A stretch of DNA of 64,000 nt from 66-474 sp963771735 (GTDB taxonomy: Bacteria > Pseudomonadota > Gammaproteobacteria > Xanthomonadales > Rhodanobacteraceae): the NCBI GenBank assembly GCA_963771735.1, contig CAVYUN010000002.1:558001-622000 (forward strand), given 5' to 3'. Under the pieces are notes generated by a model. The model was not told the origin of the DNA and searched no databases. It saw nothing but the letters and a program-made list of their open reading frames with translations. Shown piece by piece: positions 18,023 through 32,321 of this stretch (its first letter is position 1; each line of letters opens with the position of its first letter). The position numbers and the translations under genes are program-made.

Positions 18023-18898
18023 ATGCCTGCCAAACCGCAGAGCGACAAGCCGCAGAGTGACAAACCCAAGGTCGCCAAGCCGCCCGAAAGGCTGCATTTC
18101 ATTTCAGGCCTGCCGCGCTCGGGCAGTACGCTGCTCTCCGCTATCCTGAAGCAGAACCCGCGTTTCCACGCCGGCATGACCAGTCCGCTGGGCGACATGA
18201 TTTCCACGCTGGTCGCAGAAATGAGCGGCAAGAACGACTTCTCGGTCGTGATAAGCGACGAGCAGCGCCATGCGGTCCTGCGCGGGGTGTTCCAGAACTA
18301 CTACGGTGGCTTCCACGGCACCGACGTGGTGTTCGACACCGGCCGCGTGTGGTGCAGCAAGTTGCCGATGCTGGCGACGTTGTTTCCCGGCTCCAGGGTG
18401 ATCGCGTGCGTGCGCGAGATGCCGTGGGTGCTGGACAGCGTGGAACGACTGGTTCGCAAGCAGCCGCTCAACACCAACAAGATTTTCCACTTCAATCCGA
18501 ACGGCACGGTGTATTCGCGCACCGAGGCGCTGATCGACGTCAACGGCATGGTCGGCTTCTCGTTCCAGGCCACCAAGGACGCTTTCTATGGCCAGTACTC
18601 GCCGGGCCGGCTGATGCTGCTGACCTACGAGGGGCTCACCCGCGATCCCAAGACCGCGATGCAGGCGGTCTACAAGTTCATCGGCGAACCGTGGTTCGAC
18701 CACGACTTCGAGCACATCGAATACAACGCCGACGAGTTCGATTCGCGGTTGGGCCTGCCTGGCCTGCATACCGTGAAATCGAAGATTTCGGCGCCCAAGC
18801 GCGAGACGGTGCTGCCGCCTGATCTGTTCAACCGTTTCGTCAAGGATTCGTTCTGGCTGGATCCGAAGAACAACATCCGCAAGGTGCCGATTGTTTGA
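18023..18898 (+). CDS. Sulfotransferase family protein
   Basis: This is a PAPS-dependent sulfotransferase-fold protein of about 291 aa. The 5'-phosphosulfate loop is clear near the N-terminus (FISGLPRSGSTLLSAILKQNP). The 3'-phosphate region is FPGSRVIACVREMPWVLDSVERL. A conserved segment RLMLLTYEGLTRDPKTAM follows. The N-terminus is a short Lys/Pro-rich repeat (SDKPQSDKPKVAKPP). ATG 18023 is preferred; an in-frame ATG at 18002 adds seven residues. Bacterial members of this group are mostly uncharacterised and the acceptor is unknown. The gene stands alone between the NAMPT remnant and recC. Confidence 0.85.
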   Translation: MPAKPQSDKPQSDKPKVAKPPERLHFISGLPRSGSTLLSAILKQNPRFHAGMTSPLGDMISTLVAEMSGKNDFSVVISDEQRHAVLRGVFQNYYGGFHGTDVVFDTGRVWCSKLPMLATLFPGSRVIACVREMPWVLDSVERLVRKQPLNTNKIFHFNPNGTVYSRTEALIDVNGMVGFSFQATKDAFYGQYSPGRLMLLTYEGLTRDPKTAMQAVYKFIGEPWFDHDFEHIEYNADEFDSRLGLPGLHTVKSKISAPKRETVLPPDLFNRFVKDSFWLDPKNNIRKVPIV

Positions 18899-19152
18899 TC
18901 GCCGCAGCGTGCGTCGGCGCCGGGCCCGGACCCACGTTGCCGCCGCGCCGGCGCAGGCTCCCCGCTCGCGAACCCGCAGTTGTGCGGGGATCGAGTCCTG
19001 CCCGGGAAGCCCTGGCAACAAGGTGGGATGACGGTGTCGTCATCCGGCATGGCGCATCGATGGCCGATGCCGGAGCGGGCGAACGAACTCGCCGTCTCAC
19101 CGCGTGAGCGGTCGGCAGGCATACTGGCCGGATCACCATCGCGTGTCCGCGC

Positions 19153-22100
19153 ATGTTTCGTCTCGTCACCGCCAACGACACCGCCCGCCTGGCCGACGCG
19201 CTGGGCGAGGGACTGCGTGGTCCGCGCGACAACCCGCTGATTCCGGTCCGGGTGCTGGTGCCGCAGGCCGGCCTGAAACGCTGGCTGCAGGTCCACCTCG
19301 CCGAAAGACTGGGCGTGGTCGCGAACATCGAATTCACGCTGCCGGCGCAGTTCGCCTGGGAATTGCTGCGCGCCGCACGCCCCGACCTGCCGCAGCGATC
19401 ACCCTTTGACGTCGACGTGCTGCGCTGGCACGTGTACGCGTTGCTGGGCGGCCCTCTGGACGGCCGCGCGCTGGCGCCGCTGCGCGATTACCTGCAGGCC
19501 AACGGCGATCCGCTGCGGTGCTTCGCGCTCAGCTTCGAGCTGGCACGCGCCTACGAGCGCATGCAAGGCTATCGACGCGAAAGGCTGATCGCATGGGAGC
19601 GCGGTGCCGGCACCGACGACTGGCAGGCCGAACTCTGGCGGCGCCTGCTGCCGCGGGTGGGCGGGGTGTCGCGCGCCACGCGCGTGGATGAATGGCTACG
19701 CGAATTCGATCCCGGACACGGCGGGCAAGGTTTCACCGAAAAGCCCGCCCCCCCCGGCCTACCCGCGCACTTCGCCTGCTTCGCCTGTGCCAACGTATCG
19801 CCGGACGTGCTGCGGATGCTGGCTGTCGCGGGGCACCATGCCGACGTCGACTTTTTGCTGCCGCTGCCGTCGATGGAGTATCTCGGCGACCTGCCGCGCA
19901 CCCGCGCGGCGGTGCGTGCGCGGCTGGGCGAACGCAACGGCGAAAATCCCCTGGTCCTGTCGCTGGGCGGCGCACTGGCGGAATTCGTCGATCTGTTGTT
20001 CGACTACGAACACGTGCAACCCGATCTCGAGCACGATGCTTACGACGAAGGCATCCCGCGCACGACGCTGCTCGGGCGCGTACGCGACGACATCCTGAAA
20101 CATGCCGAACCGTGTATGCAAGATCGCGTCGACCTGCCCGATGATTCGCTGCAATTCCACGCCTGCCACACCAGCTTGCGCGAAGTGCAGACCCTGCACG
20201 ATGCGCTGCTGGCGATGTTCGAGAAGCATGCCGACCTGCAACCGCGCGACGTCGCGGTGATGATGCCCGATGTCGCCGCCTGCCGGCCCGCGATCGAGGC
20301 CGTGTTCGGCGGCCTCGATCGCCACGATCCCCGTTTCATCCCGTTCAATCTCGGCGACGGCGCCGCCGCCGCAGTGCATCCGGTCGTCGACCTGTTCCTG
20401 AAACTGCTGGACGCACCGACCTCGCGCTGGGAAGCCGGCGACCTGCTGGACGTTCTGGCCGCGTCCGGCGTGATGCGCCGCTTCGATCTCGACGCCGACA
20501 CACTGGAACGCCTGGCGCGCCGGGTGCGCGATGCCGGCGTGCGCTGGGGCGAGAACGAACAGGCGCGCGCCGATTGCGGCGACTACCGCGAATTCAGCTG
20601 GGCATTCGGAATCGACCGCATGCTGGCCGGTTTCGCCAGCGGCGACGCGGACGATACGCTGGTCGGCGACACCGCGCCGCTGCCGGGCGTCGAAGGCGCG
20701 GCCTTCGCGCAACTCGACGCCGTGCTCGCGGTCACCGCGACCTGGCGCAACCTGCGCGAGGCAGCGCGAGAACCCCGCAAGGCGGGTGCATGGCAGCGCA
20801 GGCTCAACGCGGCATTGGACGAACTGTATGAACCCGATGCGCGCGACATCGCCGAAGCGCGTGCGCTGGAGCGCGTGCGCGCGGCGCTGGCCGAATTCGC
20901 GCGCGACGTCAGCGTAGCCGCCCAGGATCTGGAATTGCCGTGGGCCGACGTGCGGGCATTTCTGCGTGAGCGACTCGCGGCGCCTGATCCGCGGCAACAG
21001 CTTTTCACCGGCGGGGTGACTTTCTGCGGCATGGTGCCGTTGCGCGTGGTGCCGTTCCGGGTGATCTGCCTGCTCGGGATGGACGAGGCATCGTTCCCGC
21101 GCCACGAACCGGGCGGTCTCGATCCGCTGACGACCGACCGCCGCGCGGGTCGTGCCGAACGCGGCGATCGCGACGTGCGCGCCGACGACCGTCTGTTGTT
21201 TCTGCAACTGCTGGCGGCCGCGCGCGACGTGTTCTACGTGAGCTGGATCGGCCGCGATGCGCACACCAATGCGGCATTGCCGCCATCGTCCGTCGTTGCG
21301 GAATTGATCAACGTGGTGCGGGAAAACTATCTGAAACCGCCCGTCGACGAAACGGCCCGCGCCGCGCAAAACGCGCTGCTGCCGACAGTACAACCGTTGC
21401 ATCCGTTCGATCCGAAGCTGTTCGATGCAGGCACGCCACGGCTGCAGTCTTTCCGCGCCGAATGGTTGCCGACCGCGCGCGCGCCGCAACGCATCGCGGA
21501 CGGCATGCCCGCATTCGCTGCGCAGTCATTGCCGACAACCGAAACACCCGAGGCAATCCGTCTCGACGAACTCGAACGTTTCTTCGACGACCCCGCGCGG
21601 GGTTTCCTCGAACACGCCTTGCAACTGCGCCTGCCGCGTGACGCCAGCGAGGATGCCGATCTCGAACCGCTGCAGCCCGACGCACCGCTGCTGCGTTACC
21701 GCTTGACCCACGCCCTGCTGGAGCGCGGCGACGCCGCCGCAGGCGACGCGAAAACCCTGCTGCGCGCGCGCGCGGAACTGCCGCCGGGCGAGCTGGCCGA
21801 CGCGGCGCTGGCGATCGCGCGCGAACGCGCGGATGCCTTGCGCGCAAGGATCACCCACTTCACCTCGGGCAGCGCGCGCACGGACGACATCACTGCCACG
21901 CTCGTACTGGATGGCAGCACGCTGCTGACCGGCACGGTGACGGACGTTTATCCACAGGGCCTGGTGCGCTACTCGCCCGGCGGTTTCCGTGGCCGGCGGG
22001 TGATGCGTGCGTGGCTGCACGCATTGTTCGCGTCGCGGGCCAGCGAGGCGCCCGTGACTTGCCGGTTCCTGTGGATCGAGCAGGATAAAGTCCAGGCGCG

Positions 22101-22479
22101 CGACATCGTGGTCGCCGGGCCCGAGGAAGCGGCCACCAAGCTGGCCTCGCTGGTCGCCGCGTACCGCGATGGTTTGTCCCGTCCGCTGCCCTTCTTTCCC
22201 GATGCCTCGGCGACCGCTTTCAAGCTGAAGCGGCAGAAGGGGCCCCTCGATTCGGACCATGACCGCGCGGAGTTCGTCGATGCCCTCGCCGTCATTGCCG
22301 CCAGGGCCGACGACGACAACGATTTTTCGGATGCGCCCGACTTCGGCAAACCGTCCGTGCGCATCGCATGGCGCGGCACTGCCATTTCTGCCGCCGACAC
22401 GGCACTCGCGGCACGCCTGCATGACACCGCGCGCGCATTGTTTCCGCGCCTGCAAGTCGTGCCGAAAGACACGCCATGA
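19153..22479 (+). CDS. recC: Exodeoxyribonuclease V gamma subunit RecC
   Basis: This is the RecC subunit (1108 aa) of the RecBCD helicase-nuclease, which recognises Chi and processes double-strand DNA ends. The family pattern is present: an N-terminal helicase-like region (LVTANDTARLADAL; RVLVPQAGLKRWLQVHLAE; LPAQFAWELLRAARP), the middle GVTFCGMVPLRVVPFRVICLLGMDEASFPR, and the C-terminal degenerate nuclease-like domain. The length is close to that of E. coli RecC. The stop overlaps the recB start as ATGA. Gene order recC-recB-recD without ptrA differs from E. coli but is normal for Xanthomonadales. Confidence 0.95.
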   Translation: MFRLVTANDTARLADALGEGLRGPRDNPLIPVRVLVPQAGLKRWLQVHLAERLGVVANIEFTLPAQFAWELLRAARPDLPQRSPFDVDVLRWHVYALLGGPLDGRALAPLRDYLQANGDPLRCFALSFELARAYERMQGYRRERLIAWERGAGTDDWQAELWRRLLPRVGGVSRATRVDEWLREFDPGHGGQGFTEKPAPPGLPAHFACFACANVSPDVLRMLAVAGHHADVDFLLPLPSMEYLGDLPRTRAAVRARLGERNGENPLVLSLGGALAEFVDLLFDYEHVQPDLEHDAYDEGIPRTTLLGRVRDDILKHAEPCMQDRVDLPDDSLQFHACHTSLREVQTLHDALLAMFEKHADLQPRDVAVMMPDVAACRPAIEAVFGGLDRHDPRFIPFNLGDGAAAAVHPVVDLFLKLLDAPTSRWEAGDLLDVLAASGVMRRFDLDADTLERLARRVRDAGVRWGENEQARADCGDYREFSWAFGIDRMLAGFASGDADDTLVGDTAPLPGVEGAAFAQLDAVLAVTATWRNLREAAREPRKAGAWQRRLNAALDELYEPDARDIAEARALERVRAALAEFARDVSVAAQDLELPWADVRAFLRERLAAPDPRQQLFTGGVTFCGMVPLRVVPFRVICLLGMDEASFPRHEPGGLDPLTTDRRAGRAERGDRDVRADDRLLFLQLLAAARDVFYVSWIGRDAHTNAALPPSSVVAELINVVRENYLKPPVDETARAAQNALLPTVQPLHPFDPKLFDAGTPRLQSFRAEWLPTARAPQRIADGMPAFAAQSLPTTETPEAIRLDELERFFDDPARGFLEHALQLRLPRDASEDADLEPLQPDAPLLRYRLTHALLERGDAAAGDAKTLLRARAELPPGELADAALAIARERADALRARITHFTSGSARTDDITATLVLDGSTLLTGTVTDVYPQGLVRYSPGGFRGRRVMRAWLHALFASRASEAPVTCRFLWIEQDKVQARDIVVAGPEEAATKLASLVAAYRDGLSRPLPFFPDASATAFKLKRQKGPLDSDHDRAEFVDALAVIAARADDDNDFSDAPDFGKPSVRIAWRGTAISAADTALAARLHDTARALFPRLQVVPKDTP

Positions 22480-25400
22480 ATGCGCCGCGCGACGCCATGG
22501 AACTTCCGCTGGACGGCATCCGCGTGGTGGAGGCCAGCGCCGGCACCGGCAAGACTTTCACGATTGCCTCGCTGCACCTGCGGCTGATCCTCGAACGCGG
22601 CTTGCGGGTGGAAGAAATCGTCGTCGCCACCTTCACCCGCGCGGCCGCAGCCGAGCTGTCCGAACGCCTGCGCCAGCGGCTGGTGATGGCGGACGAACTG
22701 CTGGCCGAAGCCGATCCGGCTGCTTCTCGCGACGACGATGACGGTGCGACGAGGGAGATCCGCAAGACGGTCGCGCGCGCACTGCACGATGGCGAGTCGC
22801 TCGAGGTCTTGCGCGCACGTGCCCATGAAGCGCGCTCGGCCATCGACATGGCCTTCATCGGCACCCTGCACGGTTTCTGCCATCGGGTGCTGGCCGAATT
22901 CGGTTTCGACACCGGACAGGCGCTGCGGCAAACGGAACTGATCGACGACATCCGCGAACTCGAGACCGGGATCGTGCGTGATTTCTGGCGACGCGGCAGC
23001 GCGGACGCCGCGACCGCGCGGCTGTTGGCGGACACATGGAAAGCACCGGAAAGCCTGGCGCGCCAGGTTTGCGATCCGCGCTGGCGAGGCCGCATCGCGC
23101 AAGTCGCGGAACCCGACATCGCCGCGCTTCGCGCCGACTTCGAACGTGCCCGCGCGTCGATCGCGGCATGGCATCCGGCCACCATCGACGCCTACGAGCG
23201 GGAGCTGGAACGCTGCGTCAAGACAGCGAGTGCGCGCAAGGGGCGGATGGAAATCCTGCGACGCGTGCATCAATGGGCCGGGGATGGCGCGCGCGACACC
23301 GCGGGCCTCGACGGCAAGGCACTCTCCACGCTCCTCGCAAATACCATCGAAGACCTGGTGCCGAAAGGCGTGCGTCCCTCGGGAACCGCGTTCGACGACC
23401 TCGCCGCCCTGTGCGCCGCGCAGATTGCATTGACGCAGGCCGAGAGCAATGCCATGCGCGTGCCTGCCGCGCGGCTGTTGCAAGAAGCGCGCAGCTATCT
23501 CGACACCGAAACACCGCGACGCCTCGCCCAGCGCAATCTGATGGGCCACGACCAGGCGGTCGATCATCTGACCGCGGCGCTCGCCGATCCGCAGCACGGC
23601 AAGCGCGCAGCCGGCAACATCCGTGCCCGCTGGAAAGCCGCGCTGGTCGACGAGTTCCAGGACACCGACGCCCAGCAGTGGAACGTGGTGCGCACATTGT
23701 TTGGCGACGCGACGCTGATCCTGGTCGGCGATCCCAAGCAGGCGATCTACGGTTTTCGCGGCGGCGACGTGTTCGCGTGGCTGGACGCCCGCAAGCATGC
23801 CGAAGGCGAACCACTGCGGCTGGCCGAGAGTTACCGCGCCGGCAGCGGCCTGTGCGATGCGGTCAACGCGCTGTTCTCGCGACCGGACGCGTTCGTTGAA
23901 CGCGGCATCGCGCACCCGGACATCCACGCGGCCGAACGCGTGCGTTCACGCGCCTTGTCGCGCAATGGCGAAGCATTGCCCGCGCTGCAGTTGTGGTGGT
24001 TCGATCCGGAACGGATCGGGTTCGCCGGCAGCGAGCTGCCGTCCAAGGCGCTTGCACGCAATGCGATCCAGGATGCCTGCGTGGCCTGGATCGCCGGCGT
24101 ACTCGATGATCCGTCCGCGATACTCCGAAGGGACGACGGCCGCAGCGAGCGCCTGCTGCCGAAACACGTCGCGGTGCTGGTGAATTCCAATGCCCAGGCG
24201 CAGGCGATGCAGGCGGCGCTCGGCCGCGCCGGTGTGCCGGCGTGCAGCAACCTGCACGCCAGCGTGTATGCCAGCGATGAAGCCGCCGATCTTGCATTGC
24301 TGGTCGATGCGCTGGTTGCAAGCGACGATGCGCGGCGCGTGCGTGCGGCGCGTGCCAGCGTGCTGATCGGCGACGACGCGTCCAGGCTCGCCAGCAGTCT
24401 GGTCGATGAAGCGGCGCAAGCCGCATTGCTGGAAGGCACATCGGCCTGGGTCGATACGGTGCGGCGGCACGGCCCGCTGCCGTGGCTGCACGGGCTCGTC
24501 GCCTCCGCCGCGCCGCGCCTGTTGGCGCTTCCCGATGGCGAACGCCGCGTCGCGAACTACCTGCAACTGGCCGAACTGTTGCAAGCCTTGCATGCACGCA
24601 GCTTCGGGCTGGACGATCTGACCGTGCATTTCGGCCGCGCGCGCATCGAAGCCAGCGACGATGCCGATGCGGCACGCTTGCGACTGGATACGGATGCCGA
24701 CGCGGTCACGGTATCGACCGTGCATGCCGCCAAAGGCCTGGAATACGACGTGGTGCTGGTGCCGTACGCGGCGCTGGCGAAGGATCCGGGCAAAGCCACC
24801 GGCGCGGTGCCGTTGCACTGGTATCACGACGACACGGGCGCGGCCTGCGTCGCGATCGGCGACGGCGCAAGCCCGCGCATTGCGGAACGCGCACACGACG
24901 AGATCCTTGCCGAAGACGTGCGCAAGTTCTACGTCGCGGTCACTCGCGCCAGCGCCTTGTGCGTGCTGCCATGGGGGCCGGTGAGCAACATGGAACATGG
25001 CGCCGCGTTCCATCTCCTGCATCGGACTGGCCGCGAACCGGCTGACACGTTCGCGGCCGATACGGACGGGTGCAGGCAGGCGCTTGCGGCGCTCCACACA
25101 CGCGCGGAAACCGCGGTGCAAGTGATCGACCTGCCGTCGGCCGCAACGCGCGAACGCGCGGCATTCCCCGACGAAACACTGGCACTGGATGCGCGGATCG
25201 TCGACCGTGCCACGCTCGAACGCGACTGGCAAACCTGGTCGTTCTCGCGACTCGTGCGTGGCAGCGCGAACGATGCGGTGGACGATCCGTTGCCGGGCGC
25301 GGGCGACGGCGACGCCGCGGTCGACATCGTCGCGGCGAACGAATCCCATCTCGCCGGCGCACGCTTCGGCACCGCGGTGCACGCGGCGTTCGAGCAAACC

Positions 25401-26069
25401 GATTTCGCCGCATGGCGCGACGCGACCAAAACGCCGGAAGCGGAACACGATCTGCTGGTGCGCAGCCTGCACGATCAGGGACTGGCCGAAGGCAGTGCGG
25501 CGACCAGGCATGCGGTCGAGGTGGTCGGCACGTTCATCCGCGACGCACTCAATGCGGAGCTGCCTTGCGGCGCGCGCCTGTGCGACGTGTCGCACACGCA
25601 GCGCCAGGCGGAAATCGAATTCCACCTCGCGCTCGCGCCCGCACGGACCCGCGAGGTTTACGCGCTGCTGCACCGGCACGGCTACCAGAAGCAACGCAGT
25701 GGCGTCGCCCCGCAGACGCTGCACGGCCTGCTCACCGGCAAGATCGACCTCACCTTCGCGCACGCCAGCCGCTTCCACATCGTGGACTGGAAGACCAACC
25801 GCTGTGCGCCCTACGACGCCACGGCGCTGCGCGCGGAAATCGCGCTGCACGACTACGACCTGCAGTGGCTGATCTACACGCTGGCACTGCACCGCTGGCT
25901 GCGACAGCAACTGCGCGATTACGACTACGATCGCCACGTCGGCGAGGTGTATTACCTGTTCGTGCGCGGCATGGGTGCCGGGCGCGGCATCCATGTCGAT
26001 CGTCCGCCGCGCGCGCTGATCGAAACGATGGATGCGCTGTTCGAGACGCACACGGAGGCCGGCACATGA
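22476..26069 (+). CDS. recB: Exodeoxyribonuclease V beta subunit RecB
   Basis: This is RecB (1197 aa), a 3'-5' superfamily 1 helicase fused to the nuclease domain of RecBCD. Walker A is EASAGTGKTFTIASLHL (K26). Motif II is VDEFQDTDAQQWNV, followed by LVGDPKQAIYGFRGGDVFAW. Motif V/VI regions include VSTVHAAKGLEYDVVLVPY and FYVAVTRA. The C-terminal nuclease motif FHIVDWKTNR contains the catalytic Asp and Lys. It is coupled to recC and recD by four-base overlaps at both ends, which supports fixed stoichiometry. Confidence 0.96.
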   Translation: MNAPRDAMELPLDGIRVVEASAGTGKTFTIASLHLRLILERGLRVEEIVVATFTRAAAAELSERLRQRLVMADELLAEADPAASRDDDDGATREIRKTVARALHDGESLEVLRARAHEARSAIDMAFIGTLHGFCHRVLAEFGFDTGQALRQTELIDDIRELETGIVRDFWRRGSADAATARLLADTWKAPESLARQVCDPRWRGRIAQVAEPDIAALRADFERARASIAAWHPATIDAYERELERCVKTASARKGRMEILRRVHQWAGDGARDTAGLDGKALSTLLANTIEDLVPKGVRPSGTAFDDLAALCAAQIALTQAESNAMRVPAARLLQEARSYLDTETPRRLAQRNLMGHDQAVDHLTAALADPQHGKRAAGNIRARWKAALVDEFQDTDAQQWNVVRTLFGDATLILVGDPKQAIYGFRGGDVFAWLDARKHAEGEPLRLAESYRAGSGLCDAVNALFSRPDAFVERGIAHPDIHAAERVRSRALSRNGEALPALQLWWFDPERIGFAGSELPSKALARNAIQDACVAWIAGVLDDPSAILRRDDGRSERLLPKHVAVLVNSNAQAQAMQAALGRAGVPACSNLHASVYASDEAADLALLVDALVASDDARRVRAARASVLIGDDASRLASSLVDEAAQAALLEGTSAWVDTVRRHGPLPWLHGLVASAAPRLLALPDGERRVANYLQLAELLQALHARSFGLDDLTVHFGRARIEASDDADAARLRLDTDADAVTVSTVHAAKGLEYDVVLVPYAALAKDPGKATGAVPLHWYHDDTGAACVAIGDGASPRIAERAHDEILAEDVRKFYVAVTRASALCVLPWGPVSNMEHGAAFHLLHRTGREPADTFAADTDGCRQALAALHTRAETAVQVIDLPSAATRERAAFPDETLALDARIVDRATLERDWQTWSFSRLVRGSANDAVDDPLPGAGDGDAAVDIVAANESHLAGARFGTAVHAAFEQTDFAAWRDATKTPEAEHDLLVRSLHDQGLAEGSAATRHAVEVVGTFIRDALNAELPCGARLCDVSHTQRQAEIEFHLALAPARTREVYALLHRHGYQKQRSGVAPQTLHGLLTGKIDLTFAHASRFHIVDWKTNRCAPYDATALRAEIALHDYDLQWLIYTLALHRWLRQQLRDYDYDRHVGEVYYLFVRGMGAGRGIHVDRPPRALIETMDALFETHTEAGT

Positions 26070-27832
26070 CCGCCGACCTCGCCACGCCGGGCAAATCGGG
26101 ACGCCTGCGCCGCGCCGATGTCGCGCTGGGCGAATGGCTCGCGCGCGCATTCCCCGATGCTCCCCCGGAAGCCGCGTTGGCCGCGGCATTGGCCGCGTGC
26201 GCGGTCGCGGACGGTCACAGCGCGCTGGTTCTGGACGTGGCGCAAGACTGGTTCGACGGACTCGAAGGCGACGGCAAGCCGTTGGCGTTGCCGGACATCC
26301 CGACATGGCTCTCTGCGCTGAGAAACGCTTCCGCGGTGCATGTCCACGACGGCAACAAGCGCGCGGAGCTTGTGCCCCTCGTGCTGGACGCGCAAGGCCG
26401 CGTCTACCTGCGTCGATATTTCGGATACGAATGGCAACTGGCGCAGGCGCTGATCGCGCGCGCCGGGTTCACGGACGGCAAACACCACGACAATGCCGCC
26501 GAATCCGGCGACATCGATCCCGAACAACGCCGCGCGATCAACATCGCGCTGGCGCATCACTTCACGCTGATCACGGGCGGCCCCGGCAGCGGCAAGACCC
26601 ACGGCGTGGTGCGCATGCTCGCCACGCTGGCGGGACGGGCGCGCGCCAGAGGCGAGGGACTGCGCATCGCACTGGCGGCACCGACCGGCAAGGCCGCGGC
26701 GCGCCTGCGGGAATCGGTGCTGTCGCAGCTCGCCGTGCTGGATCTTTCCGAAGAAGTCGCGGCGCTGTTGCCGCGTGACGCCAGTACCGTGCACGGCTTG
26801 ATCGGCCTCTCGCCGCGATACCCCGCGCCGCGTTTCGATCGCGCGTCGCCACTGCCGTTCGACGTGGTGGTGGTGGACGAGGTATCGATGGTCGACCTGC
26901 CGCTGATGGCCAAACTGGTGGACGCCGTGCCCACCCACGCGCGACTCATCCTGCTTGGTGACCCCGACCAGTTGTCCGCGGTCGAGGCGGGCAACGTGCT
27001 GGGCGCGCTGGTCGATGCCGCGCGGTCGGATCCGTTGCGCGACTGCCATGTCGCGCTGACGCGCAGCCATCGTTTCGGCGTCGATTCCGCGCTCGGCCTA
27101 CTGGCACGCGCGATCGCGGTCGGCGATGCCGACGCGGCCCTGGATGCCTGCGCGCGCGAAACGGAGGTCGTGCTGGCCGACACCACGCGCATGTCGGACT
27201 TCCTCGATGATGCCGCTGCGGCCTATCGTCCGGTGCTGGACGCCGGCGATCCTGAAGCCGCCCTGCGTGCCGCACGGGACTTCCGCGTGCTGACCGCGCT
27301 GCGCCGGGGACCCTCTGGTTGTGTCGCGATCGACCACGCGATCGCGGCGCGGCTGCAACTCACGGTCGGTGTGCGCGCGGACGCGCAATGGTGGCGGGGC
27401 CGCGTGATCCTGGTCACCGCCAACCGGCCCGAACTCCGATTGTTCAACGGCGACACCGGCGTGACCTGGCCGGATGCAGACGGCACGATGAAGGCATGGT
27501 TCGACGGTCCCGATGGTGAACCGCGCGCGTTGCCGGTCGCGGCGTTGCCGTCGCACGAGGGCGCCTTCGCACTGACCGTGCACAAGGCGCAGGGTTCGGA
27601 GTTCGAGCGCGTGGCGCTGATCACCGGCCCGGATTCCGCGGTGCTGACCCGCGAACTGCTTTACACCGGGGTCACCCGTGCGCGCGCGGGCATCACGCTG
27701 TACGCGACGCCCGACACGCTGCGCGCCGGCATCGCGCGACGCACCCTGCGCATGACCGGTCTCGTCGACCGCTTGCGGGAGGCCACCATGGACCCCAATT
27801 TGATTGCAAGTTCTTTACCCGGCAAGGCGTAG
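26066..27832 (+). CDS. recD: Exodeoxyribonuclease V alpha subunit RecD
   Basis: This is RecD (588 aa), the 5'-3' helicase of RecBCD. Walker A is TLITGGPGSGKTHGVVRML. Motif II is VVVDEVSMVDLPLMAKL, then LLGDPDQLSAVEAGNVLG. The C-terminal motif is FALTVHKAQGSEFERVALI with LLYTGVTRARAG at the end. I chose ATG 26066, which overlaps the recB stop as ATGA. The open frame extends further upstream, but that part lies wholly inside recB. The length matches E. coli RecD. Confidence 0.95.
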   Translation: MTADLATPGKSGRLRRADVALGEWLARAFPDAPPEAALAAALAACAVADGHSALVLDVAQDWFDGLEGDGKPLALPDIPTWLSALRNASAVHVHDGNKRAELVPLVLDAQGRVYLRRYFGYEWQLAQALIARAGFTDGKHHDNAAESGDIDPEQRRAINIALAHHFTLITGGPGSGKTHGVVRMLATLAGRARARGEGLRIALAAPTGKAAARLRESVLSQLAVLDLSEEVAALLPRDASTVHGLIGLSPRYPAPRFDRASPLPFDVVVVDEVSMVDLPLMAKLVDAVPTHARLILLGDPDQLSAVEAGNVLGALVDAARSDPLRDCHVALTRSHRFGVDSALGLLARAIAVGDADAALDACARETEVVLADTTRMSDFLDDAAAAYRPVLDAGDPEAALRAARDFRVLTALRRGPSGCVAIDHAIAARLQLTVGVRADAQWWRGRVILVTANRPELRLFNGDTGVTWPDADGTMKAWFDGPDGEPRALPVAALPSHEGAFALTVHKAQGSEFERVALITGPDSAVLTRELLYTGVTRARAGITLYATPDTLRAGIARRTLRMTGLVDRLREATMDPNLIASSLPGKA

Positions 27833-27835
27833 CCT

Positions 27836-27872
27836 CCGGATTGCGTCGCTCCGGCGAAGACCGGAATGACAG
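27836..27872. repeat. REP-like short hairpin between recD and lhr
   Basis: The segment contains CCGG-cgaaga-CCGG followed by AATGAC. The same CCGGAATGAC end occurs in the bioB-bioF gap near 39850. The form resembles the short dispersed intergenic repeats (GCCGGAATGAC type) of Xanthomonadales and other proteobacteria. Confidence 0.4.
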
Positions 27873-27908
27873 CTCGCCGCTTCCCTTTTTCCAGACGATC
27901 CACGTTCC

Positions 27909-32225
<4,317 letters not shown>

Positions 32226-32281
32226 TGGGGAGGGCCGCATGGTGTCGTCTTTTGCCGCAACGAGCGGTTTGTCGGGTTTTA

Positions 32282-32301
32282 CCTCCCCTTTCACCGGGAG
32301 G
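32282..32301 (-). terminator. Second hairpin between lhr and the M61 peptidase gene
   Basis: CCTCCC and GGGAGG form a 6-bp stem with an 8-nt loop, 21 bases past the stop of the minus-strand peptidase gene. No clear T-run is present. Confidence 0.35.
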
Positions 32302-32321
32302 CCAAGCGAGAGTGGGTTTTC

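Noticed and set aside
19759..21489. 576-aa minus-strand open frame inside recC
   Set aside because: recC is clear on the other strand. The translation has no family signature.
23946..26306. 786-aa minus-strand open frame inside recB/recD
   Set aside because: It is antisense to well-conserved recB motifs, with Arg-rich shadow composition.
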